This document shows positions 32,616 through 44,019 of a stretch of 64,000 nt of DNA, piece after piece. Every line of letters begins with the position of its first letter. The stretch's first letter is position 1. The stretch is from NCBI GenBank assembly GCA_905221605.1, contig CAJNDS010002086.1:240001-304000 (forward strand), in the 5' to 3' direction. The stretch is from Symbiodinium natans (taxonomy: Eukaryota > Sar > Dinophyceae > Suessiales > Symbiodiniaceae). The position numbers and the translations under genes were made by a program. The notes under the pieces were generated by a model, which was given only the letters and a program-made list of their open reading frames with translations, had not been told where the DNA came from and made no database searches.

Positions 32616-32683
32616 AAGGTGCTCCACCCATCGGCAATGGTCCCCTGCATCGAGAATCGTATCCCTGCGCTCCTTCTGGTAAA
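32616..32683 (+). CDS. AK-HSDH exon: KVLHPSAM...IPALLL
   Basis: KVLHPSAMVPCIENRIPALL matches the VLHPxxxxPxxxxxIPxxI segment of aspartokinases. The intron starts GATCTACATG (GA donor). Joining GTA AA to G at 33478 gives LLVKNVFDPAHPGT in frame. Confidence 0.92.
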
Positions 32684-33477
32684 GATCTACATGTCAGGCA
32701 TTTCGGGATCAGGATGTTGGGATTGTGGTTTCGGGCTAACTTGCTGATGGGCAGACTTTTGTCAATAAGTTAACGGATGAAGGCCTATGGGCGAAGGTGG
32801 GAGAGGCATCCCTCAAAATGGCTGTGCTTGTTCGGCTTGTGTGTTGGGCCGTCACCATGAGGGTAGTTCAGGGGTTAGGAATTGCGTGCAGGAACATGCC
32901 TCTCTGCGAGTTTCTCCCTCCCTGGCCAGCTGCGTTCTGAAGTTAGGTTCGTACGGCAGAGCTCGCGGGGTCAACAAAAAGGTTCGTACGTTGGGTTCTC
33001 GGTTTAATCAGCATCTGGCATGTATCTTCTGAGTTGCGCTGAGGTGCTGGTGAAGTCACTCGGCCACAAAAGGCTAGGAGAGAACCGGGCCTTGCCCAGC
33101 ATATTATATTATTAGAAACATTTATTACGATTAATAATATTCATAATCATCGAATGTCATTATTAATTAGTGTAACATCTACCCGCATGGCCAAAGACTC
33201 AAGATCTCTTGGCTCGGGATGTCTGCAGCTTTGGGTGCCCGCCTGGCACAAGGTCATGTGTGTTTGACCTCGGGCACGATAGATGTATAGATGTAACGGC
33301 TTCGTGGTTCAAGAACACTCGACTTGAACATCTGCGAGCATCAGCGACATCAAGGTGCAGTGGGAAGTCTCAGCAACGATGCAGGTAGTATTGCATATTG
33401 CCCTCCTGCGTGCAACCCGCTGCTCGAAACTTAACTCGCTTAACCTTGCAGACTTGCCCAATGGTATCACACGCAAG

Positions 33478-33509
33478 GAATGTCTTCGACCCGGCGCACC
33501 CTGGGACGC
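33478..33509 (+). CDS. AK-HSDH 32-nt exon: NVFDPAHPGT
   Basis: NVFDPAHPGT is the conserved NTFNPxxPGT turn closing the kinase domain. GT donor after ACG C; phase 1 joins GC GTC TAT at 33976. Confidence 0.9.
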
Positions 33510-33975
33510 GTGCCTTATATTGCATTCTGATCCCTCAGTAAGGCCACTGTTTTCCGCAGACCCTCGGGCCAAAGCATCTCAACATGTCTCAACGGACGGT
33601 GGCCCGCACCCTTTTTCAGGCACAAGCCAGCCTCAACCTGGGCTGATGCCCCGCCTGAGCTTTAAAGAACATGCGAGCCTCAACCCTGCATCGCTGGAGA
33701 ATTCTCCATTTTTGCACAAGCCAGAGCCACACGCACCCACACTGATTCTGTTCGCTCGTCTCAAAATCAGGACAATATGCCCATTTATGCCCTCCCAGAC
33801 TGGCCACGAAATAGCAGACCTCCCCCTCTTGGTTCAAAAGCATTACAATAGCGCGGAATGTAGAGCAGAGGCCGGGCTCCCTGCCCTCCCCACCTTGCAG
33901 GAGGGATGTGCATCTTGAACCTAAAGCTCTTCAGTTCTCACCACTCCAAGAAAGGGCCAAGAGTACAGAGCCCAG

Positions 33976-34076
33976 GCGTCTATGGCCGTGGCGATGCTGT
34001 ACTCCGCTGGGATGACCAGTCGGACGAGGACTCTGCCGATCAGATGCCTGTGAAGGCAATCACGTCCATCGAGAAG
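33976..34076 (+). CDS. AK-HSDH exon: DQMPVKAITSIEK
   Basis: VYGRGDAVLRWDDQSDEDS then DQMPVKAITSIEK, the VKxI linker into the ACT domain. The donor is GCCCGC. Joining to GTG AGC at 34483 gives SIEKVSLITIAGT. Confidence 0.92.
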
Positions 34077-34212
34077 GCCCGCCCGGATGTTGTGGAGCCA
34101 AGAACAACCATGTGCTACCCAAATCCGCAACACAAGGCCGCATAATCTTGAAACCCTCCTGTTGCCTTGAGCCCACGGGATTGCTTGGTGTGGCTTAAAT
34201 TGTGGGCTGGAA

Positions 34213-34393
34213 CTAAACCCTAAACCCTAAACCCTAAACCCTAAACCCTAAACCCTAAACCCTAAACCCTAAACCCTAAACCCTAAACCCTGAACCCTGA
34301 ACCCTGAACCCTAAACCCTAAACCCTAAACCCGAAACCCTAAACCCTAAACCCGAAACCCTAAACCCTAAACCCAAACCCTAAACCCTAAACA
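34213..34393 (-). repeat. Long CCCTAAA block
   Basis: About 25 units with CCCTGAA and CCCGAAA variants in short runs. Confidence 0.97.
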
Positions 34394-34482
34394 TGTTTGC
34401 GAGCTCGTGTCCAGCAAGCCTACGCCTTGCTGGCGCTTGTAGTGCTTGGCCGCTTGTTCTGGTCTTTCCTGGCGGGCAAAAG

Positions 34483-34519
34483 GTGAGCCTCATCACAATT
34501 GCCGGGACGTCGTTCATGG
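34483..34519 (+). CDS. AK-HSDH exon: VSLITIAGTSFMG
   Basis: VSLITIAGTSFM starts the first ACT domain. Four bases (GCAC) are shared between the two sides of the following intron, so the junction can be placed as GC or CA donor; the product reads TSFMGTPNRAS either way. Confidence 0.88.
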
Positions 34520-35278
34520 GCACGCTGCTGGGCAGCAGCCACGGAACCCTAAACCCTAAACCCTAAACCCTATAACCTTTTGGAAACTCAATGGGTTCAG
34601 AGCCATTGGGCCCTCAGTCTTCTGCACGTTCTAACCGATGTTGCCGATCTTGTAGAGCGTCAGGGACAGTGTGAGAACATGTTGAAGGGCACAGTTCACC
34701 TATTTTTTTTCGGCAATTAGTTCATAGCACCCGAAATAATCCTGGCGAGGTTCGGGTTGTGCAACCCATAGTCTGTACAACTCCGTCCAGTGCTTCCAAC
34801 CGCTTTCAGTTTGTATTCTGTACCTGTGCTTGTTCTGGCATACTTCCGTTCACAGCAACTGCTTCTGTCGAATCGCGGCAAACAGCTCGACCTTCAGAAG
34901 TTTGCGATTATCTGGACTGAGGCATGGGGTAGCGAAGCGATTTATGGAGGCGCCGGCGTGAGCTGCAACGGGTCACGCCGCATCAGTCGTTTAATTGCGT
35001 TGCGCGCTTAGCTCGCTTCACTTGTCACTTGCCCATCCCCGGAGATCAGCAACACAAGTACATTGATAAGACAAAGGATGTATTTCTATCGGTGTATTCA
35101 GGACGCATTCTGGTTTTCTTCCGGCAGGCATGGTTACAAGGATACAATGATGCTAAATGCTGATGCTACATGTTGAAGCGAGTTTTTTAAAACAAGGCTG
35201 GGCCCTTGGGTACGAGCCGGTGTTTTTTTTTCCCCACCGTTTTTGTGTGTTCAAGGGTGCGATTGGTCCCAAAGCAAA

Positions 35279-35370
35279 GCACTCCCAACCGAGCTTCTGG
35301 AGAGGCCTTGTCCAATGTGGGCGTCAACGTGATCTTGACTTCTCAGGGCTCATCTGAGCACTCGATCACT
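35279..35370 (+). CDS. AK-HSDH exon: first ACT domain
   Basis: TPNRASGEALSNVGVNVIL then TSQGSSEHSIT. The VNVIxxSQxSSEHSI signature is the allosteric ACT domain of aspartokinases, which in this family usually binds threonine or lysine; which ligand applies here cannot be told. GC donor at 35371. Confidence 0.93.
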
Positions 35371-35637
35371 GCACCCTGGCGACGATTAAATATGTAACAT
35401 AAATATAGTTATTCTTCATAATAATATGAGACATTATCATATAAACAATTCTAAGAGGTTTGGTCTTTGTGTGTGAGAGTGTCGGAGGCAATGGCTCGGT
35501 CTTAGGTGTTCTAGGGCTTAATTAGGTCTCCCGGGCAGGGATGGAAGAGCGTCGGCCGAGGATTGCTCCAGAGACGTTGGTTGAAAGCGCAAGGGCGGTT
35601 TCTAAGCAAGTGAGGCAAGTGGAGGCTTCCCGGGTGT

Positions 35638-35700
35638 GGTTTAGGGTTTAGGGTTTAGGGTTTAGGGTTTAGGGTTTAGGGTTTAGGGTTTAGGGTTTAG
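35638..35700 (+). repeat. Interstitial TTTAGGG block
   Basis: About nine perfect units. Confidence 0.95.
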
Positions 35701-35878
35701 CGGGATTCTTGGCAGCATTTCGGCAGCGCCCTCAGCATTCCGGCAACGCCCTCAGTCCGGCTGCAAAAAAGGGTTTAGGGTTTAGGGTTTAGGGTTTAGG
35801 GTTCCCTAAGGCCGAGATGCACTGGCCTTCAGGGCTTACCCCGGCGCACCCCGGCACCACCCGACTGATTCGGCCTAG

Positions 35879-35929
35879 GTCGCCGTGGCAGACACAGACG
35901 GCAAGATGGCAATGCGGGCAGTCGAGTCT
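35879..35929 (+). CDS. AK-HSDH exon: VAVADTDGKMAMRAVESA
   Basis: VAVADTDGKMAMRAVES closes the first ACT unit. Phase 0 on entry from ATC ACT. GC donor near 35930. Confidence 0.85.
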
Positions 35930-36172
35930 GCGCCACTTTGGTCTTTAGGGTTTAGGGTTTAGGGTTGGTTGGGAGGTCTGTGCTGTGCTGGTCTTTTAGA
36001 TTCTTGGGTTTACCCCAAAGCATCCCGTGAATCAAGAGGAATAGCTTCTTGAGCCCACGGCGTGCATGTGCAATGTGCTTTGGGTGTCGAAGCCTAAATC
36101 ACCCTTTCAAAGCCCGCTGTGAGCCCCCAAAAGACCATGAAACTCTTCCTAAATCCTTCAACCCTACAGGGA

Positions 36173-36280
36173 GGGGCCCCCTTACTATACTAACTGTAGT
36201 TAAGGGACTTATAACCTGATTTAGGATCCTTATAACCCAATTTAGGGCTCTTATAACTCTGCTTAGAACTAGGGGGCCCC
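36173..36280. mobile_element. Inverted-repeat element (family G)
   Basis: Ends GGGGCCCCCTTACTA / CTTAGAACTAGGGGGCCCC, about 108 bp with internal TTATAAC repeats. Single copy in the window. Confidence 0.6.
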
Positions 36281-37004
36281 ACCTTGTAAACCTGTACACG
36301 CCAAGCCACTTCGAGAACTCAGGTTCCAGTTTGAGATTCAGCAGGTGGGCTCCGAAACCCGGGTGACGATGATGGAGGGCACTTTTGCCTGACTTGGGTG
36401 GTAGATCTGCAGGATAACTGGGTCCCTGTTGGTTATAATTTTGCATGTTTTGTCCTAATTAAATTCCCAATAAGGAGCAAAAATCATAATTTTGAATATG
36501 ACCCCCACAAGGAAGCAGATAAGGGGTGGTGTTGGGATGAGGGTTTCAGGCCATGAGAGGCATCGCCAAGAGAGAGGCCCAACTGGAAGAAGAGTGAGAT
36601 GGTGTTTTAGGGTTTAGGGTTTAGGGTTTGGGGGTGCCGCCGTCCATACATGGGTCATCCTCTAAGCATCCGATACGACCATCAATTCGTCACTTGCCCT
36701 CGCATGAAGCTGCGCACACTTCCCGGTGTGAGGTGTGGGGGTGTGTGAATGCAGGTTGCAGCCGGAAACCTGCAGAAAAAGCCCCGAAGCGCTCATGAAA
36801 TCATTAAGCCCTGGACTTTGTGCCTAAGTCACGGCAAATCCTTGCCTCGGCCCGGACATCTTGAACCATGCGCACAGGTGTCGCACGACTAGAGTCGCAA
36901 CAGCCCAAGAAAACTGTCCAGCCCTGCAACCCCATGATGCTGAGGCCTGAGCATTCTCGCGGTGATTGGAGAGGGAATGAATCTTGGCAACGCTTTGCGG
37001 CTTA

Positions 37005-37080
37005 GGGTTTAGGGTTTAGGGTTTAGACTTTAGGGTTTAGGGTTTAGAGTTTAGGGTTTAGAGTTTAGGGCTTAGGGTTT
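37005..37080 (+). repeat. Interstitial TTTAGGG block
   Basis: About ten units with TTTAGAG variants. Confidence 0.9.
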
Positions 37081-37430
37081 GTACTGCACGGCTGAATCAG
37101 GGTTCGTCTTGCTGTGTGCTGACTTGTGGGGGTTTTATATATGCTCTTGTTGGATACGAGAGCCAGCCGTTCCGAAGCCTCAATCGGCGGAAGGCCTGCT
37201 GGCTGCCTGACGCTTAGGGTTTAGGGTTTAGGGTTTAGGGTTTAGGGAAATCGAGAGCACAGCATGCCCAGCCTGGAGGATGAACTCCCGAACTCTGGCC
37301 ATGTCTTAGCACCACGCGCACCTTACATCACCGGCGTGTACTCTCGCATAGGAAGAGCCCGACTCGGTGTCACATCACGTCCTCATCTAGTCCGCAGTAA
37401 GCCCCGGGAGCATCTCTTGTCCAGATCCAG

Positions 37431-37521
37431 GAAGAACTCCACTGGAATCTCCGGGCGCTTCTTCAACGCCCTGGGGCGGTCAAAGGCAACCGCTGCCTTC
37501 AAGCAATCCTCTTCGGAAGAT
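37431..37521 (+). CDS. AK-HSDH exon: second ACT domain
   Basis: NSTGISGRFFNALGRSKATA then FKQSSSED matches the second ACT unit (GIxxxFFxALxxxxxxxxxxxQxSSE). GT donor at 37522. The exon carrying the preceding VVGxxM strand was not found. Confidence 0.75.
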
Positions 37522-37959
37522 GTAGGAGCTTCTGGCAGCCTCCAAAAGCTTGACTCCAAGGCCCAAAGGCCCCATCTCCCCATCTCTCTCCCCCTCCCCC
37601 TCCTCCTCCTCCTCCTCCTCCTCCCTCCAGTCCAAACATGATATGAGGGTGACCCGATACTGGTGCCACGTTCTGAGTCCTGATGCCATGGACATCGTGA
37701 TGACACATGGTTGCCAAAGCGCTGTCGGAGGTGAACATTGTGGCCATCGCGCAGGGCTCCTCCGAAAGAAACATTTCTGCCGTGGTCAGTCGGAAGCTCG
37801 ACTGAACCGCATGTTTTGGGGCCTCGTGTTGTTCTGTAGGCGCGATTGTATTCTATTATTGCATGTATGCCTGTCAGAGAGCGGGAGAAGAAGAAGAAAG
37901 ACAGAGAGACTGGCATACCCATCTCCCCTGCTCTTTTGGGAGCCATGCTCGCCGGAAGG

Positions 37960-37961
37960 AA

Positions 37962-38016
<55 letters not shown>

Positions 38017-38171
38017 AGGGAGGGAGGATGGAGAGGGAGGGGGGGAGGGGGAGGGGGAGAGGGAGGGGGAGGGGGAGGGGCGAGGGATAGGGAGAGGGAG
38101 GGAGAGGGAGGGAAAGGGAGGGAGAGGGAGAGGGAGGGAGAGAGAGGGAGTGAGAGATAGAGAAGATGAGA
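37960..38171. repeat. GA / GGGA purine tract
   Basis: (GA)n followed by (GGGA)n variants; long open frames on both strands are artefacts. Confidence 0.95.
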
Positions 38172-38462
38172 GAGGGAGGGTTATCATGGCTTTTGCCTTC
38201 GGCAATAAGATTATGGGCGTTTTGTGGGGGCCGACCATGCCTGGCACGCGACGCTCCTGTTCACTGCTTGGGGGGACACACCTCTACCAAAAGCCACCCC
38301 AAAAGCCCTCGAACCTCTGTTGCTTTACAGGCCCCACGGGCGAGCTCCTCATGGTCCTCTGAGTAATCCATGACATGATCTCACCTTCCAGGCTTAAGTT
38401 GTACATCTGCGTGTAGCTAGGTGCAAATTTTTTTTTGCAGCCCAAGAACCCCTACCTTGCAG

Positions 38463-38533
38463 GGAAGACCTTTCCCTTGCATTGCGGGCCACGCACGACG
38501 CGTTTTTGATGAAGGAGTCGACGATCTCCGTCA
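38463..38533 (+). CDS. AK-HSDH exon: ALRATHDAFLMKES
   Basis: EDLSLALRATHDAFLMKES then TISV is the helix and strand linking the ACT unit to the dehydrogenase Rossmann fold. It ends GTC A|GTCCCC; with GC GTC at 39227 it reads ISVSGVVGGGEIG. Confidence 0.9.
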
Positions 38534-39226
38534 GTCCCCTGGCTGCGCTCGTAGGTCTGGGGTGTGATTGGGGCTGTAGGAAGTCAGTAATGTTGGACCT
38601 GCTTTAACAAGTTACCCCCCCCCCCCTCAACAGTCGCGACCCTGAATAAAAAAAGACCCCAAACAGTCGGGGGGGGTGGGGGGGGGGCAGAGAAATGAGC
38701 TCTCTTCTTAGTTTGGGATCCGGGAACTTGACTCAAAAGCCATTTAACAAAACAGGCCCGGCCCGAAACATTTTCATTATTGCGGACCCCCAAAACAGAG
38801 GGCCAAGATCCTGAATAGACGAAAAACTTTTCGTAATAGCGTCCCCCTAGAATATTGCGGGTGCAACATTAGTTGGCCGTATAGAGTCTCCCACAGCAGC
38901 AAATCCTGCAGAAATCGCCCAAGAATCCCGTAGAGCATCCAGAGAGTGCGCACCCTTCCCTGGCCCTCCCACGCCAGCAAATCCTGCAGAGAATCGCCCA
39001 AGGGGAGTCTTATTGAGTATCCAGAGAGTGCCCACCCCAAGAGAGTCATGCAGCCGGGCCGTCTGCCCTCTGAGTCTTTTTTGAGTCTTTCAGCTTCTTG
39101 AGCCCTGCGATGCGAGTTTGGCAGAGCTTTTCCGACTCCCATGGTCCCATGGGGATTTGTGAGCTTCGGTTTTTTGCCCCCAGGGTGCCACGGCAGGGTT
39201 TTGGGTTTAGGGTTTTCAGCTTTCAG

Positions 39227-39275
39227 GCGTCGTGGGCGGTGGCGAGATTGGCACGGCCTTTGTGAACCAGCTGGT
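39227..39275 (+). CDS. AK-HSDH exon: Rossmann GVVGGGEIGTAF
   Basis: GVVGGGEIGTAFVNQLV is the glycine-rich NAD(P)-binding loop of homoserine dehydrogenase. GC donor; joining to G TAC at 40197 gives NQLVYINIDLRS. Confidence 0.92.
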
Positions 39276-39541
39276 GCCTGGATGGAGATTTAGTATTCGG
39301 TCGAGGGAATGCGATGGGGTCTGCACTGCGAAGGGTCGACCAGTTGGTATGGTCTGGTATTCGTGGATAGGCACGTGCTGTGCTTTCCTCGGGCTTCTAC
39401 TTGTTGCATCCGTCACCACTCTCAAGTGTGCTGGCAGACTACCACGGAGGATAGTTTGGACTTCCTTGGGGTTTGAGTCAGGAGTAGTGTTGGGCCAACT
39501 GTTGTCGCAGAATCCAAGACCCGTGGTCCGGAACTTGCTCC

Positions 39542-39660
39542 TGAACCCTAAACCCTAAACCCTAAACCCTAAACCGTAAACCCTAAACCCCAAACCCTAA
39601 ACCCTAAACCCTAAACCCTAAACCCTGAACCCTGAACCCTGAACCCTGAACCCTGAACCC
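39542..39660 (-). repeat. Interstitial CCCTAAA/CCCTGAA block
   Basis: About 17 units, the last five CCCTGAA. Confidence 0.95.
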
Positions 39661-39817
39661 TAGGTGCGATGGCAGACAGAGGAAGGCAGGGACTTTACCC
39701 TTCCCTCCCTGAGGGAGGTCCAGTGCCCATGCTGCGGTGATTCAGATGGTGGGTTTGCCGCGAAGGGGTCAGGGCTTGGGGGGGTGGAGGCGAAGAATGT
39801 AAGAGCTCCTTTGCTGA

Positions 39818-39863
39818 CCCTAAACCCTAAACCCTAAACCCTAAACCCTAAACCCTAAACCCC
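39818..39863 (-). repeat. Interstitial CCCTAAA block
   Basis: Six units; a further eight lie at 39967-40024. Confidence 0.95.
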
Positions 39864-40196
39864 TGTCTAGCCGTACTGCAACATATAGAAACAAGAGCCG
39901 GAGGATGCCAGAAGCCCGGAACTTCGAAACCTCCCTACATCCTGCAAGCCCCCCCACGGCAAAGACTCCCTAAACCCTAAACCCTAAGCCCTAAGCCCTA
40001 AGCCCTAAACCCTAAACCCTAAACTGCGAGCTCCTCTGGTCCAGGGCTTGTATAGTCCATGTCGACCCCCCCCGCCCTTTTTTGCCTGAAGTCGAACTGG
40101 CCCCGCTTGGAAAGTCGCAGAAGCAGCTTCTGAGCGTTTGATGTAGGCTTTGAGGAAGGCTGTGGGGCTTGGGATTCAGGCTTTCGGGCAGCTTAG

Positions 40197-40246
40197 GTAC
40201 ATCAACATCGACCTCCGATCATTCTGTGACTCAAACAAGATGCTCG
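40197..40246 (+). CDS. AK-HSDH exon: NIDLRSFCDSNKML
   Basis: YINIDLRSFCDSNKML is the second Rossmann strand of homoserine dehydrogenase (IDLRVxGxxxSxxML). GC donor at 40247. Confidence 0.9.
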
Positions 40247-40356
40247 GCTGCTAGTTGTTTGGAGTTCAGGGGATGAACGGGGATGAAGTGTGAGAGGTGA
40301 GAGAGGGCCTGAAAAGATGCTTCCGTTCTTGGTGTTTGTTCTGCAAATTTCCGCAG

Positions 40357-40431
40357 TCACTCATGGACACAGGATGCTTCTTGCACAAAACGGGCTGCCC
40401 TTGATCAAGCTCCAGGACAGCATCACAAATG
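40357..40431 (+). CDS. AK-HSDH exon: RMLLAQNGLPLIKLQDSI
   Basis: THGHRMLLAQNGLPLIKLQD then SITN matches the segment after the second strand. The intron starts GAGCCTC (GA donor); joining to GC AAA at 42522 gives SITNGKAVSEAL. Confidence 0.85.
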
Positions 40432-40455
40432 GAGCCTCAGCACAAGATTAATATT

Positions 40456-40549
40456 GGGGTCGGAAGAAGTACTAATAATATCCCCTTATGGTCCCTTTAT
40501 AACTATACTAAAATAACCCTCACAACCCTATCCTAATCATTTCGGCCCC
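40456..40549. mobile_element. Inverted-repeat element, family D copy 2
   Basis: Ends GGGGTCGGAAGAAGTACTAA / TCCTAATCATTTCGGCCCC with TT/TT target duplication (40454-40455, 40550-40551). It begins 24 bp after an AK-HSDH exon. Confidence 0.85.
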
Positions 40550-41455
40550 TTTGGTATTCAAGTGGGCTGGTGCGCACCCACAACCTTCGCGTCGGATCGA
40601 AGGGAAGAGGATTGCTAGGCGTATCAACGCTGTAGCAGAGTACGAGGCGGTGGCCCCATGACCTCCTGCATGGAATAGAAACCGAGAACCCTCCTAATCC
40701 AATACCTTTAAATCAAGGCTGTGTTTGTCTTGAAGCTGCTCGGAGCCTAAAGGCTTTGAATCTCCACCCAACAGCCCAAACCTGAAGCCCAGCCTCCCCA
40801 AGCCTAGAAACCCCTGACGTCTTTACCTGTCCTCCGTGCATGGGAGTCTTGCTTAGGAGTCTTCAACCTAAAAGAGATTGCCGACGAGTGGGAGAAAGCA
40901 GGCGCGATGTTTTGCAACGTGTGATAAGTTCCAGCATGCCCAAGCACTCGGACCGTACCGATTATTTTGCCCAGTGCTTGGGTGCCCAGTGGGGCCCAGT
41001 GGCATACCCTTTATATGAAAATAATGGGTTCCCTTATTAGGTAACCAACCCAATTATACTATGGTTAGTTTCTAGGTAAGATGCAAACGAGACACGGCAA
41101 GGTTCAGCGACCAGAGCCATATGACTGAGGTTCTTGCAGTACTCGTTGTCTTGGCGATGAGCATGCAGCCATGTAAGTCAGACTATCGCCGCATGGCGGG
41201 GCGCTGGGAGTGGTTTGGGCCCCAGACGTTGGGGAGTAATTATGCTAGGCTTACGGGGAAGTATCAGACAAAGCTACGAGTCTGGTACAAGAGAAGCAAG
41301 CCAATACTTACAAACCTCTTATCCTATCCGAATAATGAACGATGTATGCTCTAAAAGCTGTCTGCTCTATGAGAGAGGGAGGGACAGAAAGAGAGTTGCC
41401 AGAAGCAAAAACGAAGGACCCAAAAGAATTAAACAAATAGTTACAGAAATTATTA

Positions 41456-41721
41456 CCACCACCACCGCCGCCGCCACCACCACCGCCACAACCGCCACCA
41501 CCGCCACCGCCATCGCCACCGCCACCGCCACCGCCACTGCCGCCGCCGCCACCGCCACCACCACCACCACCACCACAACCACCTACAACATCAAGAGCAA
41601 CTACTGCTACTAGTAACACGACCACTACTCCGAGAACGACTACTGCTCTCACAACTAGTGCTACGACGACGACGACGACCACGAGGAGGAGGAGGAGGAG
41701 GAGGAGGAGGACTACTACTAT

Positions 41722-41781
<60 letters not shown>

Positions 41782-41785
41782 GACA

Positions 41786-41843
<58 letters not shown>

Positions 41844-42045
41844 CTACTCCTACTCCTACTCCTACTCCTACTCCTACTCCTACTCCTACTCCTCCTCCTC
41901 CTCCTCCTCCTCCTCCTCCTACTCCTACTCCTACTCCTACTCCTACTCCTACTCCTACTCCTACTCCTACTCCTACTCCTACTCCTACTCCTCCTCTTCC
42001 TCCTCCTCCTGCTGCTCCGCCTACTGCTACGGCTACTACTCCTAC
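41456..42045. repeat. Compound trinucleotide tract
   Basis: Ordered segments of (ACC/GCC)n, (GAC)n, (GGA)n, (ACT)n, (ACTCCT)n and (CCT)n over about 590 bp in an intron. All frames on both strands stay open through much of it. Confidence 0.95.
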
Positions 42046-42463
42046 TGCTATTGGTGCCATTGCTACTTCTGCTACTTCGACTATACTTTTGCAATTTATG
42101 TTTGATCAAGTTCTTTCATTGTCCTGGTCCCTGGCAGTTCCCGCTGTTACGCTGTGCTTTTCGGTTTTGGCTTGATGGATTCTGGCTTTCTTGCTTTTCT
42201 TGATCCTGGTAAGATGGAGTTGGCGTTGATGATTCTTCATGTTGATAGCTCACCCCAATGGACCGCGGAAGGCCAAAGTCAAAGTCCTGAAGATAGATCG
42301 CACACCCTGAGCCCTAAACCCTAAGCTTTTGTGGACTTCCAGAACAGAGGTTTGGGACTTAGCAGAGAGCCCCTGGTTGAACAAACGCGCGGGGGTGTGG
42401 GGTAGAGCATAACAAGTTGGGGGCAGTTTGAGAAGAGGAGCCCCCCAGCCAACTGAACCCACC

Positions 42464-42512
42464 TGAGCCCTAAACCCTAAAGTTTAGGGTTTAGGGTTTA
42501 GGGTTTAGGGTT
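42464..42512. repeat. Head-to-head telomere-repeat junction
   Basis: CCCTAAACCCTAAA abuts GTTTAGGGTTTAGGG ten bases upstream of an AK-HSDH exon. Confidence 0.9.
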
Positions 42513-42521
42513 TTGGAAGAG

Positions 42522-42593
42522 GCAAAGCGGTGAGCGAAGCCTTGACGGACGGAGTCGAGATGGTGGACACGGACACCTCTCTGATTTGGGCCT
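42522..42593 (+). CDS. AK-HSDH exon: GKAVSEALTDGVEMVDT
   Basis: KAVSEALTDGVEMVDTDTSL lies between the MLL segment and the EDLDHF helix of the dehydrogenase. The region is variable in the family, so this rests on phase and order. Probable GC donor at 42594. Confidence 0.7.
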
Positions 42594-42906
42594 GCGCTCT
42601 GAGGCTATGAGTCCTGAAGCCCCCTAAACCCTAAACCCTAAACCCTAAACCCTAAACCCTAACATTCACTTTCTTTCAAGAGCCCGATGTGCAGAATGTA
42701 CCATGCACTTACAGGGAGAGGCTTGGACCTATTTCAACCTTTAAACGTTGTGCTCCTGGGGCAAGACGTCCTTGGCAGGGAGGGTCCTGTTCTGCATGCA
42801 GGGGTGGCGGGCTGTGCTGGAACCGGACTCTACTAGGACTGCTGCCGTTGCCTTTAAAAAAGAAAGCAGCCCCCCCCACCCCCCCCCGGGAGCATCAACG
42901 TTGCAG

Positions 42907-42962
42907 CTGAGGACTTGGACCACTTCGTCCAGTTCACGGAGTCTAAGGAGTACCCTCACAAG
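42907..42962 (+). CDS. AK-HSDH exon: EDLDHFVQFTESKEYPHK
   Basis: EDLDHFVQFTESKEYPHK precedes the VDC strand; GT donor. Joining to GTG ATC at 43347 gives YPHKVIVDCSSS. Confidence 0.9.
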
Positions 42963-43226
42963 GTCTTCGAAAGACTTCGGGTTTAGGCGGTTTCGGGTTT
43001 GGTGTTCTTTCTCTGTTGGAGGGGATGCTCTGAAAGCGGTTGTGTGCGCGAGTAGCTGGCGCTGGTCTTTTGGGTTCTCAGGCTTCAGGGCGGCGACTTA
43101 GCTGGGAACTTACCTTGTTTGGCTACTGTTTCCCGCTCCCTTGGCCCAAAAAATGCATGCTGCGCCGGCATGTCGGCTGTGTCATGCGAGCCATCAAGGC
43201 GCGCACGCGTGTCTGGAAAGCCCAGA

Positions 43227-43316
43227 CCAGGATGGGCTATTAGGCCCTCTCATCCCCATAGCCAACCCTATAAGGGGCCTTTTTAAGGGGTTATAGGGCC
43301 TACTAGCCCGTCCTGG
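43227..43316. mobile_element. Palindromic element, family B copy 2
   Basis: 90 bp, CCAGGATGGGCTATTAGGCC / GGCCTACTAGCCCGTCCTGG ends, GA/GA target duplication (43225-43226, 43317-43318). It lies 30 bp upstream of an AK-HSDH exon. Confidence 0.9.
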
Positions 43317-43346
43317 GACGGACAGTTCCCCCCCAGACCCTTCAAG

Positions 43347-43390
43347 GTGATCGTTGATTGCAGCAGCTCCGCAGACATTGCCGCCAAGAC
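43347..43390 (+). CDS. AK-HSDH exon: VIVDCSSSADIAA
   Basis: VIVDCSSSADIAAKT is the conserved VDCT/S strand of homoserine dehydrogenase. GC donor at 43391; joining AC to T AAA at 44572 keeps the frame. Confidence 0.93.
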
Positions 43391-43422
43391 GCTCGGCGTT
43401 CTGAACCCTCTCTCTCTCTCTA

Positions 43423-43432
43423 TAAATATATA

Positions 43433-43463
<31 letters not shown>

Positions 43464-43515
43464 ATATATGTTATATAGATATATAGATATACATATGTAT
43501 ATAAATATATATAAT
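43423..43515. repeat. TA-rich microsatellite
   Basis: ATATATAGATATAG-type repeats following (TC)n. Confidence 0.9.
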
Positions 43516-44019
43516 ATCCAAATAAACCCTAAGTCGCAACCTGGAAGCCGAAACCTCAAACTCAAGTCATCCTTTAGGAAATCCAAATTCCAATGCTCTT
43601 CATCAACGGTCAGATGCTTTGCAGGTGCAGTCTTTTGAAGCGAGTTGTTCAACATAAGTTCTGGCTGACCGATGACTCAGGGCAAGAGTACAATCTGTCC
43701 TTGCTGACTGCGCACGTTTCAGTTTGGAGTCAGAGAAGAAGGGGCCTGCTGTTTCAGGCTGCTGGGTAAAGCTGGGATACCCGGGCGACAGAGATCACCT
43801 CAGAAGAAATCGGGTTCGTGAGCTTGTACATAACATTCTGGGCGCTGGAAGTTTGGGTTTGGAAATCCCTAAACCCTAAACCCTAAACCCTAAATCAGAC
43901 ACGTGCCCGGAAACGCCCCAAAAACAATTCAGGTATCCCGAGTGGCTGCAGCGGGGCTTCCATGTATGGGCCTCATCGGGCGTTCGCCAATGCCTGTAAT
44001 CAAGAGCAAACCAGTTTGT

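Noticed and set aside
32755-32862. Exon-like frame reading NKLTDEGLWAKVGEASL
   Set aside because: It looks coding with good AG/GT edges, but it lies between two AK-HSDH exons that join perfectly without it (32683/33478). Kept as a warning that isolated open frames mislead.
33355-33918. 187-residue + strand ORF
   Set aside because: It overlaps the NVFDPAHPGT exon in a different frame; the family motif fixes the correct frame, so the long ORF is a shadow.
34856-34957. Exon-like frame reading QLLLSNRGKQLDLQKFAIIW with a GTGAGC donor
   Set aside because: Lies within the intron between the VSLITIAGT and GVNVILTSQ exons, whose junction leaves no room for 34 extra residues; possibly a decayed insertion.
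37550-38362. 270-residue + strand ORF and - strand partners
   Set aside because: The middle is a GA/GGGA purine tract; the ends overlap an intron of AK-HSDH and show no family motif.
41308-42109. Long - and + strand ORFs (poly-Val, poly-Ser/Arg, poly-Leu)
   Set aside because: They are produced by the compound trinucleotide tract, which is open in most frames.
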